From: Bacillota bacterium
GTDB taxonomy: Bacteria > Bacillota_I > Bacilli_A > MOL361 > Turicibacteraceae
Length of the DNA: 21,436 bases
Direction of reading: 5' to 3'
Assembly (NCBI GenBank): GCA_003486705.1
Contig: DNGE01000003.1
Coordinates: forward strand, 8,333 to 29,768
Shown: positions 1 to 6,525 of the stretch, piece after piece
Layout: every line of letters begins with the position of its first letter
Numbering within the stretch: the first letter of the stretch is position 1
Position numbers and translations under genes: made by a program
The notes under the pieces: model-generated
What the model was told of the DNA's origin: nothing
The model's database searches: none
Seen by the model: the letters and a program-made list of their open reading frames with translations, nothing else

Positions 1-30
1 TCATAAACAAAAAATAAATAACGGCATAAT

Positions 31-58
31 AAAAAAGCAACCCGAAGGTTGCTTTTTA
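31..58 (-). terminator. Rho-independent terminator of rpmB
   Basis: Six-bp GC-containing stem (GCAACC at 37-42, GGTTGC at 47-52) around a four-base loop. It is flanked by an A-run on the left and a T-run on the right, so it can act in both directions. It lies immediately downstream of the rpmB stop codon on the minus strand. Confidence 0.85.
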
Positions 59-62
59 TTTA

Positions 63-254
63 TTAATAAACGCGTTCTACTTTACCTGATTTTAAAGCAC
101 GAGCAGAAACGTAAACTTTTTTAGGTTTACCATCCACTAAGATTTTAACTTTTTGAACGTTAGCTCCCCAAGAACGTTTAGAAGCGTTCATAGCATGAGA
201 ACGTTGGTTTCCAGTTTTAGTACGACGACCAGTAACTACACATACGCGAGCCAT
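63..254 (-). CDS. rpmB: 50S ribosomal protein L28 (bL28)
   Basis: Structural protein of the large ribosomal subunit, cytoplasmic. The 63-residue product begins MARVCVVTGRRTKTGNQRSHA and continues with the conserved RSWGANVQKV block and the ending SARALKSGKVERVY. It is nearly collinear with Bacillus-type L28, which is also about 62 residues with a single N-terminal cysteine. The ATG at 254 follows an AAAGGAGG ribosome binding site (minus strand, 263-270) at normal spacing. The gene is monocistronic: a promoter lies at 298-326 and a terminator at 31-58. It is divergent from yloU, as in Bacillus. Nothing is unusual about it. Confidence 0.98.
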   Translation of the reverse strand: MARVCVVTGRRTKTGNQRSHAMNASKRSWGANVQKVKILVDGKPKKVYVSARALKSGKVERVY

Positions 255-297
255 ATCTATTTCCTCCTTTGTTACATTACTTCATAAGACTTTATTT

Positions 298-326
298 AAT
301 TTATCACATTTTTAAAATATTATCAA
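298..326 (-). promoter_or_regulatory. Sigma-A-type promoter of rpmB
   Basis: On the minus strand, -35 TTGATA (321-326) and -10 TAAATT (298-303) are separated by exactly 17 bases. A TG lies just upstream of the -10. It sits about 45 bases upstream of the rpmB start. Confidence 0.65.
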
Positions 327-622
327 GTTTTTTTGATAGAATTACGCACAATATGTTATGTATTTATTGTAAAATTGGTAATTTATATTAAAAAATGCTT
401 AAAAATACGAGCTTAAGCCATGAAATCACAAGAGATTGTCGTTTGAATCGCATAGCAAAATATTAGATAAATAAAAATTTAAGTCTAAGTATTATTCTAC
501 TTTAAAATGGGGTAATCTATTAATAGAATATCAGTTACATATATATAAAGATAGAAAAAGGTTATTTAGTATATTTTTACAAGCTAATTTGTGTGGTGAC
601 ATTTCCGCATGCTTTAATTAAC

Positions 623-651
623 TTGTGTTTGAGTTTAAGATATAGTAAAAT
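623..651 (+). promoter_or_regulatory. Sigma-A-type promoter of yloU-fakA
   Basis: -35 TTGTGT (623-628), 17-base spacer, -10 TAAAAT (646-651). A ribosome binding site and the yloU start follow about 45 bases later. Confidence 0.65.
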
Positions 652-694
652 GATTTAAAGATAGCAATATAGTGATGAGGGAGGTTTGTCAATC

Positions 695-1060
695 ATGACA
701 GTCCAAATTAAAAATCAATATGGTCGTATAGATATTTCTAAGGATGCTCTTACTACAGTCATCGGAAACGCAACGACTGAATGTTACGGCGTAGTTGGGA
801 TGGCGTCAAAAAATCTTGTAAAAGATGGATTAGCTGTTGTTTTAGGAAAAGAAAATTATAGTAAAGGTGTTACTTTACGCGTTGACGAAGAAAATAAAAT
901 GATCGTCGACTTATATATTATTATTGGTATTGGGATTAAAGTAACTGAAGTTTGTAACGAAGTTCAGAAAAAAGTACAATACGTAACTCAAAAAACTTTT
1001 GGAGAGCACGTAAAAGAAGTTAATATTTTCGTGCAAGGTGTTAAAGGGTTAGATCGCTAG
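695..1060 (+). CDS. yloU: Asp23/Gls24 family protein (YloU-type)
   Basis: A 121-residue protein of the Asp23/Gls24 family (DUF322), the orthologue in sequence and position of Bacillus YloU. Recognisable blocks are NQYGRIDISKDAL near the start, ECYGVVGMASKN in the middle and the ending VNIFVQGVKG. Family members are small cytoplasmic or membrane-peripheral proteins linked to envelope stress; the exact role of YloU is unknown. I chose ATG 695 because GGGAGG (679-684) is correctly spaced for it. An in-frame TTG at 686 abuts that site and is unlikely to be used. The gene is 13 bases upstream of fakA and shares its promoter, the conserved pairing across Bacillota. Confidence 0.95.
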   Translation: MTVQIKNQYGRIDISKDALTTVIGNATTECYGVVGMASKNLVKDGLAVVLGKENYSKGVTLRVDEENKMIVDLYIIIGIGIKVTEVCNEVQKKVQYVTQKTFGEHVKEVNIFVQGVKGLDR

Positions 1061-1073
1061 GAGGAGACTAAAG

Positions 1074-2714
1074 ATGTCGTCTAAACATATTAATGGTGTA
1101 GTATTTAAACAAATGGTATTAAATGGAGCAAATAATTTATCAAATCAATCTCGTCATGTTGATGCGTTAAATGTTTTCCCTGTACCAGATGGAGATACTG
1201 GAACTAATATGAGCATGACTATGACTGCGGGAGCAAAAGAAATTGCTAACTTACAAGAAGAATCAATCGGTAAGGTTGCAAAGACATTATCTCGTGGTTT
1301 ATTAATGGGTGCTCGTGGAAACTCAGGGGTAATCTTATCACAATTATTCCGTGGGTTTGCTACAGGACTTGAGGGGAAAGATGTTGCAAGTATTGAAGAT
1401 ATTGCTAAAGCTTTAGATAGTGGAGTAAAAACTGCATACAAAGCTGTTATGAAACCAGTTGAAGGAACAATTTTAACTGTTGCACGTGAATCAGCTGAGT
1501 ATGCTGTTACAGGATATGAAAGTGTAGAATCAGTGATTGAATTATACGAATTAGTGATTGAAGAAATGCATGCCTCATTAAATCGTACGCCTGATTTGTT
1601 ACCTGTATTAAAAGAAGTAGGAGTTGTAGACAGTGGGGGAGCTGGACTTACTATTATCTTTGAAGGGTTCTTAAAAGCATTAAAAGGTGAAATGATTGAA
1701 ATTGATGAAACAGCTAATGATGGAGCAGAAAGCGTTCAAGCAACATTGCAAGCTGAAGATGGTGAATTCGGATATTGTACAGAATTTATCTTACGCTTAG
1801 ATGAAGAACGTTTAAAGTTTAATCCATTTACAGAAGAAGCTTTACGTGATCGTTTAGCTAAAATGGGTAATTCAATCGTTGTTGTTCAAGATGAAGATAT
1901 CGTTAAAGTTCACGTGCATACATTAGTGCCAGGTGATGTTTTATCAATGGCTCAAAAACATGGTGAGTTCGTGAAATTAAAAATCGAAAACATGTCTGAA
2001 CAACACAGCGAAATTGTAAACACACAAGAAGTAGCTGCTAAACCAAAAGAAAAAGCGGAGTATGGAATTATTTCAGTTGTTGCCGGTGAAGGAATTAAAC
2101 AATTATTTGAAAGCCATGGATGTCATTATGTAATTGAAGGTGGACAAACAATGAACCCTTCAACAGAAGACTTCTTAAAAGCAATTGAAGTATTAAATGC
2201 GAAAAACATCATTATCTTACCAAACAACTCAAACATCATTATGGCTGCAAACCAAGCTAAAGATGTAACAGAAGAAGCTAATGTCGTGGTTATACCATCT
2301 AAAACTATTCCACAAGGATATACAGCATTAATGATGTTTAACCAAAATGTTGATTTAACAGAAAATGAAGAAGAAATGACTCAAGCTGTTTCAGAAGTGA
2401 AATCAGGACAAGTAACTTATGCTGTTCGTGATACACAAATGAACGGTGTAGACATTAAAGAAAATGACTTCATTGGAATTTTAGATAAAGACATCGTCGT
2501 TTCAAAAGCGAATCGCTATGAAAGTGCATGTGCTTTAATGGATAAAATGTTAGATGAAGATTGTGAACTTGTAACAATTATCTACGGAGAAGGTGTTGAC
2601 GAAGATGAAGCTGATGAATTAGCTGAATATATCGAAGACCATTACGAAGATGTAGATGTTACAATCTTTGAAGGAAAACAACCTGTTTACTCATACATTA
2701 TTTCTGTGGAGTAA
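1074..2714 (+). CDS. fakA: Fatty acid kinase ATP-binding subunit FakA (YloV, DAK2 domain)
   Basis: FakA phosphorylates fatty acids held by a FakB (DegV-family) partner, giving acyl-phosphate that PlsY uses directly for phospholipid synthesis or PlsX converts to acyl-ACP. At 546 residues it has the usual family length. The N-terminal DAK2/DhaL nucleotide-binding domain shows FPVPDGDTGTN at residues 35-45, with metal-binding Asp39 and Asp41, and MGARGNSGVILSQ at 78-90. A middle domain and a C-terminal DegV-like domain follow, ending in VYSYIISVE. The start has a GGAGGAG site just upstream. It is cotranscribed with yloU and closed by the terminator at 2726-2767. No fakB gene lies in this window. 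The family assignment is firm; the metabolic role is established for staphylococcal and Bacillus homologues. Confidence 0.96.
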   Translation: MSSKHINGVVFKQMVLNGANNLSNQSRHVDALNVFPVPDGDTGTNMSMTMTAGAKEIANLQEESIGKVAKTLSRGLLMGARGNSGVILSQLFRGFATGLEGKDVASIEDIAKALDSGVKTAYKAVMKPVEGTILTVARESAEYAVTGYESVESVIELYELVIEEMHASLNRTPDLLPVLKEVGVVDSGGAGLTIIFEGFLKALKGEMIEIDETANDGAESVQATLQAEDGEFGYCTEFILRLDEERLKFNPFTEEALRDRLAKMGNSIVVVQDEDIVKVHVHTLVPGDVLSMAQKHGEFVKLKIENMSEQHSEIVNTQEVAAKPKEKAEYGIISVVAGEGIKQLFESHGCHYVIEGGQTMNPSTEDFLKAIEVLNAKNIIILPNNSNIIMAANQAKDVTEEANVVVIPSKTIPQGYTALMMFNQNVDLTENEEEMTQAVSEVKSGQVTYAVRDTQMNGVDIKENDFIGILDKDIVVSKANRYESACALMDKMLDEDCELVTIIYGEGVDEDEADELAEYIEDHYEDVDVTIFEGKQPVYSYIISVE

Positions 2715-2725
2715 TTTTATATAAG

Positions 2726-2767
2726 AAAAAGCTATCCAAAGCCTAGTGCGGTTGGATAGCTTTTTTT
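2726..2767 (+). terminator. Rho-independent terminator of fakA
   Basis: Nine-bp stem GCTATCCAA (2731-2739) / TTGGATAGC (2752-2760), preceded by an A-run and followed by seven T's. Confidence 0.92.
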
Positions 2768-2838
2768 CATATAAAAAATCCTACTATTAAGAATTTTTAA
2801 AAATAAGACAACTTAAGAGTTAAGCATGTAAGAGAGAG

Positions 2839-2864
2839 ACTAATGATTAATAGTTAATCTTAGT
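2839..2864. repeat. Imperfect inverted repeat
   Basis: ACTAA-T-GATTAA (2839-2850) pairs with TTAATCTTAGT (2854-2864): eleven pairs, one bulged T and a three-base loop. It is AT-rich, about 140 bases upstream of the nfeD -10. It could be an operator-like dyad or chance; nothing else supports either. Confidence 0.35.
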
Positions 2865-3002
2865 TTATGGAAAGCAGATGATGAATCCTTTCAAGTTTTT
2901 ATGCTATGTTTAAATAGGAGTCATTATAATGAATTCTAAACGACAAGATATTGTCCTCATAAAATACGCAACACCCCTCTATATTTTTGGTAAAAAATGC
3001 TA

Positions 3003-3008
3003 TATAAT
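3003..3008 (+). promoter_or_regulatory. -10 box upstream of nfeD-floT
   Basis: Perfect TATAAT about 45 bases upstream of the nfeD start. I cannot find a good -35 at 16-18 bases. The Bacillus homologues (yuaF-floT) use sigma-W, but I do not see a TGAAAC/CGTA pair here. Confidence 0.45.
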
Positions 3009-3055
3009 GAAAGTATAGTTGGAAAATAATTCAATATTAAAAAGAGGTGAGAGGT

Positions 3056-3607
3056 GTGTTATTGTTTTATCAACTTTGTTTCTTTTGCTCTTTCTTCTGG
3101 ATTATAGCAACAATGGTATTGGGTGAAGTGTTAGATGGATTGGGGGACGGGGACTTAGATGGTCTAACTCTCGGATTTAATTTTTCAACAAGAAGTGTCA
3201 TCTTTGGTATTTTACTATTTGGTGGCTTTGGTTGGTTGACCACGAATGAAACTCAACTCAGTGTCGTAGCTATTATTATATGTGGGCTAATAATAGGTTT
3301 AGTTGGATGTGCAATATTTGAGTACGGCGTAATAAAACCGTTAAAACGCGCACAGTCAACTAGTTCTGTTAAAGAGGAAGAATTAGTCGGGAAGTTGGCA
3401 ACAATTATAGAACCGACATCGGCGACACAGTTTGGCAAAGCAAATGTTGTTATCAATGGAAACACATTAACGTACTCAACAAAAACTGAAAGAAAAGAAA
3501 AAATCAACCGAGGAACTAGTGTGAAGATTTTAGGAATAAATTCTGGTTTTTTACTTGTCGATCTGGTTGAAACAGAAGCAGTAAAGAAAGAAAATAAAAT
3601 CATTTAA
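3056..3607 (+). CDS. NfeD family membrane protein (YuaF-like)
   Basis: A 183-residue membrane protein encoded directly before floT. It has about three hydrophobic helices (residues 1-24, 46-60 and 67-88), then a soluble C-terminal domain beginning VGKLATIIEPTSA and ending VKILGINSGFLLVDLV. That is the small OB-fold beta-barrel of NfeD1b/YuaF proteins. NfeD partners assist flotillins in membrane microdomains; the mechanism is not settled. The start is uncertain: GTG 3056 is best spaced from AAAGAGGTG (3041-3049), while the in-frame GTG at 3047 overlaps that site. The gap to floT is 14 bases, so the two form an operon. There is no protease domain, unlike long NfeD forms. Confidence 0.85.
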   Translation: MLLFYQLCFFCSFFWIIATMVLGEVLDGLGDGDLDGLTLGFNFSTRSVIFGILLFGGFGWLTTNETQLSVVAIIICGLIIGLVGCAIFEYGVIKPLKRAQSTSSVKEEELVGKLATIIEPTSATQFGKANVVINGNTLTYSTKTERKEKINRGTSVKILGINSGFLLVDLVETEAVKKENKII

Positions 3608-3621
3608 AAGGTGGGATAAGG

Positions 3622-5073
3622 ATGGATGTAGTTGTTATTTCAGCAATTGTAGTTGTCGCGATTATCGTTTTACTTATTGGGGTTTTAAGTACTTGGCGTA
3701 AAGTACCACAAGACAAAGCATTAGTTGTTACAGGGTTGAAAAAACGTGTTATCTCAGGTGGTGGGGGATTAGTTATTCCTGTATTAGAACGAGCGGACAT
3801 GATTAGTTTAGAAAATATGAGTATTGATGTAAAAGTCATAGGGTCACTTTGTACAACAGGTGTACCACTCGATGTATCAGGAACAATTATTGTTAAAATT
3901 CGTCAAGCAGAAACTTCAATTTACTCGGCAATGGAGCAGTTTAATACGGGGAAATTAGATACCACAATTGGGAACATCAAAAAAACAGTTCAGGAAGTCA
4001 TGGAAGGAAAGTTAAGAGAAATTTGTTCAACACTTGAAGTTGAAGATGTTTTTAAAAATCGTGAGATGATTACGTCTAAGGTTTCAGAGATTGCAGTAGA
4101 AGACTTAAGTTCAATGGGGCTTGAAATTAAGACCTTCACAATTCGTGATATTAGTGATCAAAATGGATATTTACAATCATTAGGGGTGAAACAAACAGAA
4201 GAAGTAAAACGCCAAGCGGCGATTGCTAAAGCTGAGGCTGCTCGTGATGTCGCTATTAAACGCGCTGCGGCTGACCGTGCGGCTAAAGAAGAAGAATTAA
4301 AAGCAGCAACATTAGTTGCAGCAGCAGAAAAAGATAATGTATTAAAGGTCAATGAATATCGTCAAGAACAAGAAACGGCAAAAGCCAAAGCAGATGCGGC
4401 GTATTCAATTGAGCAAAATATTCGTAACAAAGAAGTGACTGAAGCACAGATGCAAGTTGAAATTAAACGTAAGCAAATGGAAATTGATTTGGCTCATCAG
4501 GAAACATTGCGTAAAACAGAGCAATTAAAAGCAGAAATTGAAAAAACGGCTGAGGCTCAAAAATATAAAGCCATTCAAGAGGCAGAAGCTGAAAAAGCTC
4601 GCCAAATTGCTCAAGCTCAAGCTGAAGCTGAGCAAATTCGTTTAAAAGCAGATGCAGAAGCGAAATCAATTGAATTAAGAGGTAGAGCAGAAGCTGAAGC
4701 CATCCGCTTAAAAGGACAAGCTGAAGCAGATGCGATGCGCGAAAAAGCGGAAGCATACAAGCAATACGGTGAAGCAGCAATTTTAGAATTAATGGTTGAA
4801 AAATTACCAGAGATCGCACACGCTATCTCAGCACCATTAGCTCAAACTGAAAAAATTGTTATTATGGATCAAGGTGGGGAAAATGGTGGAGCCTCTAAAA
4901 TTCCTGGCTATATTAATACAATAGCAGGGATGGTTCCAGAAGCAGTGGAAGCTTTAACTGGTAAAAATATGATGGATATTGTAGAGAAAGCATTAACTAA
5001 AACAAATTCAATCAACACAAATGTAAATGTTGCGGATACTGATGTTCAAGACGCTACTATTGTAGAAAATTAA
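3622..5073 (+). CDS. floT: Flotillin-like protein FloT
   Basis: Scaffold protein of functional membrane microdomains, found at the inner leaflet of the cytoplasmic membrane. The 483-residue product starts with a hydrophobic segment (about residues 2-23), followed by an SPFH/band-7 domain (about 25-190; VPQDKALVVTGLKKRVISGGG is near its start). A long Ala/Glu/Lys/Gln-rich coiled coil runs from about 190 to 400, with many AEAEA-type repeats. The tail is shorter than in Bacillus FloT (about 509 residues). The ATG at 3622 has an AAAAGGTGGG site at normal distance. It forms an operon with the NfeD gene and ends at the terminator at 5081-5117. The flotillin assignment is firm; FloT rather than another flotillin class rests on the NfeD neighbour and length. 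Confidence 0.93.
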   Translation: MDVVVISAIVVVAIIVLLIGVLSTWRKVPQDKALVVTGLKKRVISGGGGLVIPVLERADMISLENMSIDVKVIGSLCTTGVPLDVSGTIIVKIRQAETSIYSAMEQFNTGKLDTTIGNIKKTVQEVMEGKLREICSTLEVEDVFKNREMITSKVSEIAVEDLSSMGLEIKTFTIRDISDQNGYLQSLGVKQTEEVKRQAAIAKAEAARDVAIKRAAADRAAKEEELKAATLVAAAEKDNVLKVNEYRQEQETAKAKADAAYSIEQNIRNKEVTEAQMQVEIKRKQMEIDLAHQETLRKTEQLKAEIEKTAEAQKYKAIQEAEAEKARQIAQAQAEAEQIRLKADAEAKSIELRGRAEAEAIRLKGQAEADAMREKAEAYKQYGEAAILELMVEKLPEIAHAISAPLAQTEKIVIMDQGGENGGASKIPGYINTIAGMVPEAVEALTGKNMMDIVEKALTKTNSINTNVNVADTDVQDATIVEN

Positions 5074-5080
5074 ACGACAT

Positions 5081-5117
5081 AAAAAAACAATCAGCTTGAA
5101 TCAAGTTGATTGTTTTT
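5081..5117 (+). terminator. Rho-independent terminator of floT
   Basis: Stem CAATCAGCTTGA (5088-5099) with TCAAGTTGATTG (5101-5112), containing one G-T pair, between an A7 run and a T7 run. The symmetry allows action in both directions, so it may also stop minus-strand transcription from the VOC gene. Confidence 0.9.
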
Positions 5118-5222
5118 TTATAGAATTGCTAAGCTAGAAATAAATCCCTAAATGATTAAGCAATACATGTTTTTTTGATCCAACAATATAAGCTAAATGA
5201 ACTAAAGAACTTAAAAACTGAG

Positions 5223-5606
5223 CTATCGTTCATAAAGCTCAAGCGGTAAATCATCTGGATCTTTAAAAAAGGTATATCTTTTTAACGTGTACTCATCCAC
5301 CCGAATTGGTTCAACCTCAATGCCGTGCAATTCTAATTCCTTGACTGCAGTTTCAATATGATCGACTTCAAAACATAAATGTCTTAAGCCACGAGCTTCA
5401 GGATTTGTAGGTCGCATAGGTGGTGTTGGAAAGGAAAAGAGTTCAATTTGGCTATCGCCTAGTTTGAGGTCGAGTTTATAAGAATCTCTTTCTTCGCGGT
5501 AGACTTCATTAATCATTTCTAATCCCAATACGTTGACGTAGAAGTGTTTCGATGTTTCATAATTTGAGGCGATAATGGCCACGTGATGAATTTTATTTAG
5601 TTTCAT
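5223..5606 (-). CDS. VOC family protein, YaeR/GloA2-like glyoxalase homologue
   Basis: A 127-residue single-module-pair vicinal oxygen chelate protein. Recognisable blocks are KIHHVAIIASNYETSKHFY, VYREERDSYKLDL, IELFSFPTPPMRPTNPEARGLRHL and the ending DPDDLPLELYE. These match the YaeR/SMU1112c-type branch rather than classical glyoxalase I. The expected metal ligands are all visible: His in HHVAI, Glu in IELF, His in LRHL and the final Glu in LELYE. The substrate is unknown, so detoxification of methylglyoxal is only a family-level guess. The ATG at 5606 has a GGGAG site upstream, and a promoter lies at 5641-5669. It is monocistronic and convergent with floT. Confidence 0.9.
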   Translation of the reverse strand: MKLNKIHHVAIIASNYETSKHFYVNVLGLEMINEVYREERDSYKLDLKLGDSQIELFSFPTPPMRPTNPEARGLRHLCFEVDHIETAVKELELHGIEVEPIRVDEYTLKRYTFFKDPDDLPLELYER

Positions 5607-5951
5607 GTCTAGACTCCCATATGATTTTATTCTCGTCTTTATTATAGCTTATTTTGAGGAAGATGTCTTATTAGCAAGCATGCAATGAAAAAGTCTTGTT
5701 ATAAGATTGGGGTCTTTAGCGTATGATGTATAAGGGACATTCAACGTTTCAGGATATGTGTGGATAACTTTAAAAAGAATTTTTAACAATAAACAGAAGA
5801 TAAATGAGGGTTTAGAAAGGAATAGAAAGTTAAGTTATCTGCGAGTTATTATTGCTGCGCTTGTTTGTTTTAGACTTTAATAGATTTAACTGAAGGGTGT
5901 TAAATGTTAAACTGTTGTTTTAAAAAAGGATAGACTATAGGGGGAGGCGGA
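5607..5951. other. Intergenic region VOC gene / small membrane protein gene
   Basis: A 345-base spacer with a minus-strand promoter for the VOC gene (5641-5669) and the strong GGGGAGG ribosome binding site of the next gene (5941-5947). One perfect DnaA-box sequence (TGTGGATAA, 5759-5767) is present but isolated. I find no convincing plus-strand promoter and no gene. Confidence 0.6.
5641..5669 (-). promoter_or_regulatory. Promoter of the VOC gene
   Basis: Minus strand -10 TATAAT (5641-5646) and -35 AAGACA (5664-5669, four of six to consensus), 17-base spacer. The -10 lies 35 bases before the ATG. Confidence 0.55.
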
Positions 5952-6310
5952 GTGCTAGTGGATAAAATAATGTCAAAACAGTCCGTTTGTTTTTTAGGTA
6001 GTTTACTTATTTATTTAGGGCTATTAGGTTATCTATGTCTGGTGCGCTATATAGATTGGACTGTTATTTTAGATTTATATTTATACGTGTTTTGTCTTGC
6101 TTTGGGGAGTGTATTTATAAAAAAGTGTTGTTCAGTACGATCCTTCTAACTTCGGCAACGTTAGGATTAGCAATGGAGTATGTTCTGTATCTAACGAATA
6201 AACCTTATTCTAATATGAGTGGGGCCATTTTTAACACCAGTTTAATTGTTATAGGATTTGTATTAGGTATTATTATTCAAATCCTATACACAAGAAGTAA
6301 AACATCTTAA
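5952..6310 (+). CDS. Small four-helix membrane protein (VanZ-like?), read across a -1 frameshift
   Basis: Two overlapping frames form one sensible protein. Frame one starts at GTG 5952 (GTG 5958 and ATG 5970 are alternatives; the strong GGGGAGG is at 5941-5947). It gives two hydrophobic helices and stops at 6149 after 65 residues. A -1 shift on A AAA AAG (6119-6125) continues into VLFSTILLTSATLGLAMEY and on to 6310, giving about 119 residues and four helices. The third and fourth helices (MEY ... FNTSLIVIGFVLG) faintly resemble the C-terminal half of VanZ-like proteins; this is a weak match. The join could be programmed frameshifting, a decayed gene, or a missing A in a homopolymer. A terminator follows at 6349-6372. 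Function is unknown. Confidence 0.55.
6104..6167 (+). promoter_or_regulatory. Candidate dnaX-like -1 frameshift signal
   Basis: Three parts are visible. A Shine-Dalgarno-like GGGGAG (6104-6109) ends nine bases before the slippery heptamer A AAA AAG (6119-6125), which is in the correct zero frame. Downstream is a weak stem-loop (CTAAC 6146-6150 / GTTAG 6160-6164, extendable with ATC/GAT and a bulge). The order and upstream spacing resemble the E. coli dnaX signal. The stem-loop begins at least 14 bases downstream, farther than usual. Confidence 0.45.
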
Positions 6311-6348
6311 AGTTAAATACTAGACGTAATCACGTTACATGAAAACAG

Positions 6349-6372
6349 AAGGACTGTGAAAGCAGTCTTTTT
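6349..6372 (+). terminator. Terminator after the small membrane protein gene
   Basis: Short stem GACTG (6352-6356) / CAGTC (6363-6367), with flanking A-rich and T5 tracts. Confidence 0.65.
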
Positions 6373-6484
6373 AATATTTATAGAAGAGTTGTAAATAATA
6401 ATGTATTGAAAGTATAAGATTCGTTGATTTAAAGAGATGTGACATTAAATTAAGTGCTTATCGTATATAAAATCCAAACATTTG

Positions 6485-6493
6485 TGCTAAAAT
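6485..6493 (+). promoter_or_regulatory. Extended -10 promoter of recG
   Basis: TG-C-TAAAAT (6485-6493) lies about 33 bases upstream of the recG start. No good -35 is visible, consistent with an extended -10 element. Confidence 0.45.
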
Positions 6494-6525
6494 AAGAGGA
6501 GAGATAAAAGGAAGGAAGTGAGACA

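Larger units (their letters stand above)
255..694. other. Divergent intergenic region rpmB / yloU
   Basis: A 440-base AT-rich spacer with no plausible gene. It holds the rpmB promoter on the minus strand (298-326), the yloU promoter on the plus strand (623-651), and both ribosome binding sites. A short inverted repeat (TATCAA at 321-326, TTGATA at 333-338) overlaps the rpmB -35. Between about 340 and 620 I see no convincing structured RNA or operator. Confidence 0.7.
2715..3055. other. Intergenic region fakA / nfeD
   Basis: A 341-base spacer. It contains the fakA terminator (2726-2767), an imperfect dyad (2839-2864) and a TATAAT box upstream of nfeD (3003-3008). I see no gene in it. Confidence 0.65.

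Noticed and set aside
321..338. Inverted repeat TATCAA/TTGATA at the rpmB -35
   Set aside because: It is six bases of AT-rich sequence sharing the -35 hexamer itself; a repeat this short is expected by chance.
4158..4819. Leu-rich and Ala-rich minus-strand open frames opposite floT
   Set aside because: They mirror the repetitive Ala/Glu/Gln coiled-coil codons of floT and have no start signals.
5759..5767. Perfect DnaA-box sequence (TGTGGATAA)
   Set aside because: It is a single isolated copy with no other boxes, no AT-rich unwinding element and no dnaA or dnaN nearby; likely chance.
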